7,424 nt of DNA from the NCBI GenBank assembly GCA_014871605.1, contig WGSQ01000090.1:1-7424 (forward strand), given 5' to 3'. A program made the position numbers and the translations under genes. Position 1 is the first letter of the stretch. Each line of letters opens with the position of its first letter. The notes under the pieces are model-generated. The model was not told the DNA's origin. It worked only from the letters and a program-made list of their open reading frames with translations, and did no database searches. The stretch is from Collinsella sp. GTDB taxonomy: Bacteria > Actinomycetota > Coriobacteriia > Coriobacteriales > Coriobacteriaceae. Below are positions 1 to 4,860 of the stretch, piece after piece.

Positions 1-549
1 GGGCTGTTTGTGGCGAGCGTGCTGTGGTTTGAGGCCGCGGCGTCGATGCTCGAATACGACAAGGTACTCGCACTGTTGGGCAACGCCGCGCCGGTGATCG
101 CGCTCATGATCTCGATGTGCATGCGGCTTATCCCACAGTTTTTGCGCCGCGGCCGCACGGTGCTGGCGGTGCAGGACGCGATCGATGTGCCGGGGCGTGC
201 GCCCACCGATCCCGTGCGATCGCACCTGCGGGCGTCGAGCGTGCTGATGGGCTGGGGCATGGAAGATTCGCTTGAGCGCGCGGATGCCATGCGCTCGCGC
301 GGGTGGGGTGCCGCGACGCGTCGCACGACGTACACGCGGTATCGGCTGGGGCGCAGCGACGCTGCCGCGCTGGTTGGGCTTGCGCTGTTTGGCGTGGCCA
401 CGGCGGCAGTGGCGTGGGCCGCGACGACGCAGTATTCGTTTTACCCGCAGCTTTCGGTGCCTGCGCCGTGGCTGGGCTATGCCGTGTATGCTGTTTGGAT
501 GGTGCTGCCCTGTGTGTTGCATGCGATCGATGAGAAGAGGTTCGGCTGA
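1..549 (+). CDS. ecfT: ECF transporter transmembrane component EcfT, 5'-truncated by the window edge
   Basis: This is the C-terminal 182 residues of the integral membrane scaffold of an energy-coupling-factor importer, which joins the substrate-binding S component to the ATPases. The frame is open from base 1, and the GTG at base 10 lies inside the conserved region, so the true start is upstream of the window. Hydrophobic helices are seen at about 67-126, 358-420 and 460-525. Between the first two is the cytoplasmic coupling region. It includes DSLERADAMRSRGWG (codons about 265-309), the family's second Ala-Arg-Gly-type motif, here SRG, which docks on the ATPases. The place where a first ARG motif is expected (about 172-195) reads QDAIDVPG and is degenerate. 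The stop codon overlaps the next gene's ATG by one base (TGATG), so translation is probably coupled. The family call is firm; the substrate is unknown. Confidence 0.9.
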   Translation, partial: GLFVASVLWFEAAASMLEYDKVLALLGNAAPVIALMISMCMRLIPQFLRRGRTVLAVQDAIDVPGRAPTDPVRSHLRASSVLMGWGMEDSLERADAMRSRGWGAATRRTTYTRYRLGRSDAAALVGLALFGVATAAVAWAATTQYSFYPQLSVPAPWLGYAVYAVWMVLPCVLHAIDEKRFG

Positions 550-2192
550 TGACTCGGTTGGATAGGGGCCCGGCCTCACGCGCGGCGTGCGGCTCGGATA
601 TGCCGGCGATTGAGGTGCGGAGCCTGAGCTTTGCCTACCCCGGGGCTGATGCTGCGGTGCTCGAGGGGCTCGACTGGTCTGTTCCCCAAGGTGCATTTGC
701 GCTGCTTGTTGGCGGTACCGGATCGGGTAAGTCGACGCTGCTGTCGTTGCTCAAGCCCGAGATTGCTCCGGCGGGCGAGCGCGCTGGCGAACTGCTCGTG
801 CTGGGCGAGAACGTTGCCGACATGGACGTGCGCGCGTCTGCGGAGCGCGTGGGCTACGTGTTCCAGGATCCCGAGAACCAGATTGTGTGCGAGACCGTGT
901 GGCACGAGATGGCGTTTGGACTAGAGAATCTGGGTGTGTCGCGCGACGAGATGCGCCGCCGTGTTGCCGAGACCAGCTATTTCTTTGGTCTGGAGGACTG
1001 GCTTCATCGCGATACCGATACGCTTTCGGGTGGCCGCAAGCAGCTGCTGTCGCTTGCCGCCGTCCTGGCGCTGCGTCCGCGTGTGCTGTTACTCGACGAG
1101 CCCACGTCTCAGCTCGATCCCGTTGCCGAGAAGAATTTTCTGCACGCGCTGTTTCGCGTGAACCGTGAGCTGGGCTGCACGGTTGTTGTGGCTACGCATC
1201 AACCGCGGCCGATGCTCGAGTATGCGACGTGTGCGTACCGGATTGAGGGCGGTCGCGTGCGCGAGGTGACGGATATGGCTTCTTTGGGGCGCCGAGAATC
1301 GCTGTTTTCCGATGACATGTTGGGGTGGGGTGCCATCCGATGTGCAAAAAACGGAGTATTCAGCAGGCGTGAGGACAATTTGGGCTCTCTGGAGCCACCC
1401 GGGGACGTATCGAGCGCGAAAAAAAGTTCGGAATTGGACAAATCGTCCGAATTTGTGGCGCAAACGTCGCTCGAGAACGGCTCGGAAGCCCTCCCGCGCA
1501 CGGATGGAGGCAGAATACTCCAAAAAATGCACGGCGGGTCGGCTACCACCCTGTCGGAAGGCTGGTTTCGCTACGACCGCGTGGGCGGTTGGGTGCTGCG
1601 CGGGCTCGATGTGACGTTTTCAGCCGGCGCGGTGCATGCGGTCGTGGGCGGAAACGGCTGCGGCAAGTCGACGATGCTCTCGGTGCTGGCCAAGACGGCT
1701 AAGCTGCAGCGTGGCCGCATGGTGCGTGGGACGGCTTCGGCGGCGCTGCTGCCACAGAATCCCAAGGCATTGCTGGTCGCCGAAACGGTGCGCGACGAGC
1801 TGATGGAATGGGCTTCGACCTGCGGATACGACGAGGCCGCAGCACAGGAGCAGACAGCGCGCCTGGGTCTGGCGGGCTTGGAGGCGCGTCACCCGTACGA
1901 TCTTTCGGGCGGTCAGCGCCAGCTGCTTGCGTTGGCAAAGCTGCTATTGATTGGTCCGGAGCTGCTGCTGCTTGATGAGCCCACCAAGGGCCTTGACCTG
2001 GCAAGTCGCTGCATTATCGCCCGAGCCTTGCGCGAGCATGCGCAGGCTGGCGGCACCGTTGTCATTGCCACGCACGACCTAGACTTTGCCGAGCAGGTGT
2101 CCGACGATGTCGCCATGATGTTCGACGGCGAGATCGCCTGCATGGAGCCTCCGGCAGATTTCTTTGCCGACAACGTGTTCTACAGGGCGTGA
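549..2192 (+). CDS. ecfA: ECF transporter ATPase, two fused EcfA domains (547 aa)
   Basis: This is the cytoplasmic motor of the ECF importer. It carries both nucleotide-binding domains in one chain, where many bacteria use separate EcfA1 and EcfA2. Domain 1 (about residues 20-245) has Walker A GGTGSGKST (55-63), Q-loop VFQDPENQ (104-111), signature LSGGRKQ (159-165), Walker B LLLDEP with Asp183/Glu184, and H-loop His217. Domain 2 (about 335-547) has Walker A GGNGCGKST (367-375), Q-loop LPQNP (401-405), signature LSGGQRQ (452-458), Walker B LLLLDEP with Asp476/Glu477, and His509. Both sites look intact. The linker (about 262-332) is polar, unrelated to ABC sequence, and coincides with an inverted-repeat element. 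The ATG at 549 overlaps the ecfT stop and has AAGAGG (535-540) eight bases upstream. An in-frame ATG at 600, just before IEVRSLSF, is a possible alternative but has a weaker ribosome site. Confidence 0.95.
   Translation: MTRLDRGPASRAACGSDMPAIEVRSLSFAYPGADAAVLEGLDWSVPQGAFALLVGGTGSGKSTLLSLLKPEIAPAGERAGELLVLGENVADMDVRASAERVGYVFQDPENQIVCETVWHEMAFGLENLGVSRDEMRRRVAETSYFFGLEDWLHRDTDTLSGGRKQLLSLAAVLALRPRVLLLDEPTSQLDPVAEKNFLHALFRVNRELGCTVVVATHQPRPMLEYATCAYRIEGGRVREVTDMASLGRRESLFSDDMLGWGAIRCAKNGVFSRREDNLGSLEPPGDVSSAKKSSELDKSSEFVAQTSLENGSEALPRTDGGRILQKMHGGSATTLSEGWFRYDRVGGWVLRGLDVTFSAGAVHAVVGGNGCGKSTMLSVLAKTAKLQRGRMVRGTASAALLPQNPKALLVAETVRDELMEWASTCGYDEAAAQEQTARLGLAGLEARHPYDLSGGQRQLLALAKLLLIGPELLLLDEPTKGLDLASRCIIARALREHAQAGGTVVIATHDLDFAEQVSDDVAMMFDGEIACMEPPADFFADNVFYRA
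1342..1532. repeat. Imperfect inverted-repeat element inside the EcfA linker coding sequence
   Basis: The ends are inverted copies. GTGCA (1342-1346) pairs with TGCAC (1528-1532), and GGAGTATTC (1353-1361) pairs with GAATACTCC (1513-1521). The six bases between these blocks are A-rich on the plus strand at both ends, so they do not pair. Near the centre is a further hairpin, AATTGGAC (1432-1439) with GTCC-G-AATT (1445-1453) around a five-base loop AAATC. Another small hairpin pairs GGCTC (1383-1387) with GAGCC (1392-1396). The stretch has runs of five to seven A, unlike its GC-rich flanks. It encodes about residues 265-328 of the ATPase without a stop. The symmetry is seen directly; the idea of an inserted repetitive element is an inference. 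Confidence 0.55.
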
Positions 2193-2196
2193 TGCG

Positions 2197-2910
2197 ATGA
2201 CGGATCATCGCGCCTCGCGCCTACTCACAAAAATGGAGATCCCGCTGCTCCTGGCGGTGCCGGCAGTGATGACTGCGGCGTTGCTGGCGGGCATTGAGCA
2301 GGCGGCGCTTGCCATGCTTGTCGTGGTGGCGCTCGTGCTTGCACTGTTTTTTGCGGGCTACGAGGCGTCGCGCCCGGGCTTGCGCCAGATTGTGCCAACG
2401 CTGGTTCTGGCGGCGTTGGCCGCGGCGGGCCGCATCTTGTTCGGCCCCATTCCCGACTTTAAACCCGTGAGCGCCATCGCCATTATCGCCGGGGCGACGC
2501 TCGGTCGTCGTAACGGCTTTATGGTCGGCGCGTTGGCAGCGCTGACCAGTAATTTCTTTTTTGGACAGGGTATGTGGACGCCATGGCAGATGTATGCCTG
2601 GGGTCTGGTGGGCTATGTTGGCGGCGTGCTGGCGCATGTGGGCGCGTTTGACCGCGCCGATGGAACTGTGCGAATGCCGGCGCTGTTGACCTACGGCTTT
2701 GCGTCGGGCCTGCTGTATGGCGTCGTGATCAACGCGTATGACATCATCGGTTTTGTGCAGCCGCTCACGTGGGCGGGCGCCGTGGCGCGTCTTGCTACCG
2801 CCGTACCGTTCGATATCACGCACGGACTCGCGACCTGCGTGTTTTTGGCCGCCCTGTACAAGCCCTGGTGTCGCCGCATCAACCGAGTCGTCGTGAAATA
2901 CGGACTGTAG
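2197..2910 (+). CDS. ECF transporter S component (substrate-binding membrane protein)
   Basis: This small, very hydrophobic protein (237 aa) is the likely substrate-capturing subunit partnered with the preceding EcfT and EcfA. Several membrane segments can be drawn, at about residues 15-31, 36-54, 64-81, 91-102, 108-121, 133-149, 161-183 and 205-221, though adjacent ones may merge into the usual six helices. Recognisable family stretches are GRILFGPIPDFKPVSAI (78-94) and SNFFFGQGMWTPWQMYAWG (118-136), seen in S components annotated only generically or near CbrT-type cobalamin transporters. The substrate cannot be read from sequence. The ATG at 2197 lies four bases after the ecfA stop with a weak CAGGG ribosome site. 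A TTG at 2164 would overlap ecfA by 29 bases and is less likely; Met at 2233 is another option. The C-terminus is basic (RRINRVVVK), as expected for a cytoplasmic end. It is the last gene of the operon. Confidence 0.85.
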   Translation: MTDHRASRLLTKMEIPLLLAVPAVMTAALLAGIEQAALAMLVVVALVLALFFAGYEASRPGLRQIVPTLVLAALAAAGRILFGPIPDFKPVSAIAIIAGATLGRRNGFMVGALAALTSNFFFGQGMWTPWQMYAWGLVGYVGGVLAHVGAFDRADGTVRMPALLTYGFASGLLYGVVINAYDIIGFVQPLTWAGAVARLATAVPFDITHGLATCVFLAALYKPWCRRINRVVVKYGL

Positions 2911-2934
2911 GGCATTTCGCGTTTCCTCACGAAC

Positions 2935-2997
2935 TTGCGGTGGAATAGTTCTCGTTTTTGGCTATTTGCTGCCCAAACAGGAACTATTCCACCGCAA
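2935..2997. repeat. Long palindromic intergenic repeat with 17-bp perfect arms
   Basis: TTGCGGTGGAATAGTTC (2935-2951) is perfectly complementary to GAACTATTCCACCGCAA (2981-2997). The 29-base interior can extend the stem imperfectly (GTTT..GGC against GCCCAAAC). It lies 24 bases after the S-component stop, between two converging genes. It has no T-run on either side, so it is not a standard intrinsic terminator. It could be a repetitive palindrome, an RNA-stabilising 3' structure or a transcription barrier. Confidence 0.8.
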
Positions 2998-3003
2998 CTT
3001 ATA

Positions 3004-3043
3004 GGGGGAGAGGGGTCACATGATCTGTTTTCCTCTGTCCCCC
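3004..3043. repeat. REP-like GC-rich hairpin downstream of xth
   Basis: GGGGG (3004-3008) pairs with CCCCC (3039-3043), and GAGG (3010-3013) pairs with CCTC (3032-3035). Small bulges interrupt the stem, and the loop contains TCACATGATCTG. The foot-and-loop form resembles REP sequences mobilised by Y1-type RAYT transposases, but no such transposase gene is in the window. It lies 16 bases beyond the xth stop on that gene's transcript. Without a U-tract it is a weak candidate for a terminator. Confidence 0.5.
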
Positions 3044-3058
3044 AGGAATTGCTTGGCG

Positions 3059-3877
3059 CTAGAGCTCTAGCGTGAGGGTGACGGGGCAGTGGTCGCTGCC
3101 GAAGATGTCGCCGCGGATGCCGGTGTCGCGAACGTTGGCGGCGATTGCGTCGCTTACCAGGAAGTAGTCGATGCGCCAGCCGGCGTTGTTCTTGCGGGCA
3201 TTAAAGCGATAGCTCCACCAGCTGTAGACGCCCTCAACGTCCGGATTAGCCGTGCGCCAGGTATCGGTAAAGCCGGCGTTGAGCAGCTCGGTAAACTTAC
3301 CGCGCTCTTCGTCCGAAAAGCCTGCGTTGCCGCGGTTGGACTTGGGGTTCTTAAGGTCGATCTCTTCGTGCGCCACGTTAAAGTCGCCGCAGGTTACGAC
3401 GGGCTTGCCGGTTTCGTGCTCAAGCGCGCCCAAAAAGCCGCGATAGGCATCGTCCCAGGCCATACGCACGTCGATGCGCGCGAGCTCATTTTGCGCGTTG
3501 GGCGTATAGACGTCGACAAACCAAAACTTGTCGAACTCGAGCGCACAGACGCGGCCCTCGGTTGCGGCTTGGGCAACGAGCTCGGCGGCCTCGCCCTCGC
3601 CGGCGTAGGGCAGCAGCGCGTCGGCGCGCAGCACGCGTAGCGGCTCCTGGCGGCTAAAGACCGCGGTGCCCGAATAGCCTTTGCGCTCGGCGTAGCTCCA
3701 GGTTTGGTGATAGCCGGGCAGGTCGATATCGACCTGGCCCTCCTGCAGCTTGGTCTCCTGCAGCGCCAGGATATCGACGTCGAGTTCTTGCGCGATCTGG
3801 ATAAAGCTCGGGTCCTTTTTGAGCACGGCGCGCAGGCCGTTGACGTTCCACGAGGCGAAAGTGTAAGTCTGAGGCAT
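3059..3877 (-). CDS. xth: Exodeoxyribonuclease III / class II AP endonuclease
   Basis: This 272-residue enzyme of the endonuclease/exonuclease/phosphatase fold cuts DNA 5' of abasic sites and removes 3' blocking groups in base excision repair. The conserved blocks are complete and in order: SWNVNGL (9-15), LQETK with metal ligand Glu41 (39-43), GYSGTAVFSR (67-76), YTPNAQ with Tyr124 (124-129), GDFNVAHEEIDL with Asp165/Asn167 (164-175), SWWSYRFNARKNNAGWRIDYFL (219-240) and SDHCP with catalytic His263 (261-265). Residues about 84-109 form a slightly longer Ala/Glu-rich loop than usual for short ExoA proteins. The ATG has AAAGGA (3882-3887, minus strand) four bases upstream. The gene stands alone: it converges with the ECF operon and diverges from the sirtuin gene. 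A perfect 16-bp palindrome covers its stop codon. The function is very secure. Confidence 0.97.
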   Translation of the reverse strand: MPQTYTFASWNVNGLRAVLKKDPSFIQIAQELDVDILALQETKLQEGQVDIDLPGYHQTWSYAERKGYSGTAVFSRQEPLRVLRADALLPYAGEGEAAELVAQAATEGRVCALEFDKFWFVDVYTPNAQNELARIDVRMAWDDAYRGFLGALEHETGKPVVTCGDFNVAHEEIDLKNPKSNRGNAGFSDEERGKFTELLNAGFTDTWRTANPDVEGVYSWWSYRFNARKNNAGWRIDYFLVSDAIAANVRDTGIRGDIFGSDHCPVTLTLEL

Positions 3878-4012
3878 GGTGTCCTTTCGACGGGGTTGGC
3901 AGGCTTAAGATTAGCGCAACAGGGGCGGGGTGGGCTCCGTGCATGCTGACTTAAAGGCCGCATGCTGGGACGTCGCTCAACGCTGCCCGACTAACAAGGA
4001 CGGAGGACTCAT
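3878..4012. promoter_or_regulatory. Divergent intergenic region between xth and the sirtuin gene
   Basis: These 135 bases must carry promoters for both genes, but no convincing -35/-10 pair stands out on either strand. For xth the only hint is TAATCT on the minus strand near 3908-3913. The octamer GCATGCTG occurs twice in the same orientation (3941-3948 and 3960-3967), 19 bases apart, each containing the palindrome GCATGC. A strong Shine-Dalgarno, GGAGG (4002-4006), sits six bases before the sirtuin ATG. The promoter role is inferred from position only. Confidence 0.4.
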
Positions 4013-4765
4013 ATGACGCAGGCAATATCGGACCCCAGGCAGGCCTCCGCCGCGCTGGCGGATCTGTTTGACACCCACAAGCGCGTGGTCTTCTTTGGCG
4101 GCGCTGGTGTTTCCACGGCAAGTGGCATCCCCGATTTCCGCAGCGTGGACGGCCTGTATCACCAGCAGTTTGCCTATCCGCCCGAGACCATGCTGTCGCA
4201 TAGCTTTTACGAGGCACATCCTGCGGAGTTCTTCGACTTTTACCGCACCAAGATGATCGCGCTTAACGCTAAGCCTAACCGCTGCCACACCAAGCTGGCC
4301 GAGCTGGAGCGCGCCGGCAAGCTCGACGCCGTGGTGACGCAAAATATCGACGGTCTGCACCAGGCGGCCGGCTCGCAGCGCGTGTTCGAGCTGCACGGAT
4401 CGGTCCATCGCAACATTTGCCAGTCGTGCGGCGCGGTCTATAGCGCCGAGTGGATTTGCTCGCGCGAGCACGAGGACGCCGCGGGCGTGCCTGTGTGTCC
4501 TGCGTGCGGCGGGCGCATCAAGCCCGATGTGGTGCTCTACGAGGAGCCGCTCGATGAGCATGTGCTGACCGGTGCCGTTGCCGCCATCGCCGCGGCCGAT
4601 GCCCTCATTGTGGGTGGGACCTCGCTCGTGGTGTATCCGGCGGCGGGCCTTACGCGTTACTTTACCGGCGATACGCTGGCCATATGCAACCTTGCTCCCA
4701 CCGATCAGGATGCAAATGCCGACCTGCTGATTTCTTGCGACATCGCGGCCGCGTTTGCGTTCTAG
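4013..4765 (+). CDS. cobB: Sirtuin: NAD-dependent protein deacylase (Sir2/CobB family)
   Basis: This 250-residue cytosolic enzyme removes acyl groups from lysines, using NAD and releasing nicotinamide and O-acyl-ADP-ribose. The NAD-binding and catalytic blocks are GAGVSTASGIPDFR (30-43), TQNIDGLH (109-116, with Asn111 and Asp113) and catalytic His128 in ELHGS. A structural zinc site is formed by Cys136/Cys139 and Cys162/Cys165. The C-terminal Rossmann part has GGTSLVVYPA (201-210) and ICNLAPT (224-230). The length is normal for a bacterial sirtuin with no extra domain. At the place of the YxxR motif that marks desuccinylase-type sirtuins it reads YRTK (77-80), so ordinary deacetylase activity is more likely; this is an inference. 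The start is fixed by GGAGG six bases upstream. It lies upstream of folP-folK on the same strand, separated by a 95-base leader. Confidence 0.97.
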   Translation: MTQAISDPRQASAALADLFDTHKRVVFFGGAGVSTASGIPDFRSVDGLYHQQFAYPPETMLSHSFYEAHPAEFFDFYRTKMIALNAKPNRCHTKLAELERAGKLDAVVTQNIDGLHQAAGSQRVFELHGSVHRNICQSCGAVYSAEWICSREHEDAAGVPVCPACGGRIKPDVVLYEEPLDEHVLTGAVAAIAAADALIVGGTSLVVYPAAGLTRYFTGDTLAICNLAPTDQDANADLLISCDIAAAFAF

Positions 4766-4785
4766 CCCGCGCGCGCGGATACAAT
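4755..4785 (+). promoter_or_regulatory. Possible promoter for the folP-folK unit
   Basis: TACAAT (4780-4785) is a good -10 match in an otherwise very GC-rich stretch just after the sirtuin stop. The only -35-like sequence is TTGCGT (4755-4760), inside the end of the sirtuin gene, with a long 19-base spacing. If used, transcripts would start near 4792 and carry the leader hairpin. The call is tentative. Confidence 0.4.
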
Positions 4786-4807
4786 AGAAAGACTGAGTGC
4801 AAAGCGA

Positions 4808-4848
4808 CCCCGCCGCCAGCTCCCCAAGCTCGGCGGCGTGGGCATTTT
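4808..4848 (+). terminator. Leader hairpin with T-run before folP-folK (terminator or attenuator)
   Basis: CGCCGCCAGCT (4811-4821) pairs with AGCTCGGCGGCG (4827-4838), with one bulged G and the loop CCCCA. CCC (4808-4810) and GGG (4840-4842) extend the stem past a bulged T. CATTTT follows, ending one base before the AGGAGG ribosome site (4849-4854). A GC-rich stem plus U-run is the form of an intrinsic terminator. It may end the sirtuin transcript or, if the 4780 promoter is real, attenuate folP-folK. It could also limit ribosome access. Confidence 0.6.
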
Positions 4849-4860
4849 AGGAGGATGTTC

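Noticed and set aside
2164..2196. TTG start for the S component inside ecfA
   Set aside because: It needs a rare start codon and a 29-base overlap; ATG 2197 fits operon spacing better.
2221..2823. A 200-codon minus-strand frame opposite the S component
   Set aside because: It is very His/Arg/Gln-rich and has no domain; the plus strand encodes a convincing membrane protein.
3089..3640. A 183-codon plus-strand frame opposite xth
   Set aside because: Xth on the other strand is complete with all catalytic motifs; this frame is a compositional shadow without a ribosome site.
4684..4860. N-terminal extension of the folP frame by 59 codons into the sirtuin gene
   Set aside because: It has no folate-enzyme homology, overlaps the sirtuin, and a textbook AGGAGG sits six bases before ATG 4861.
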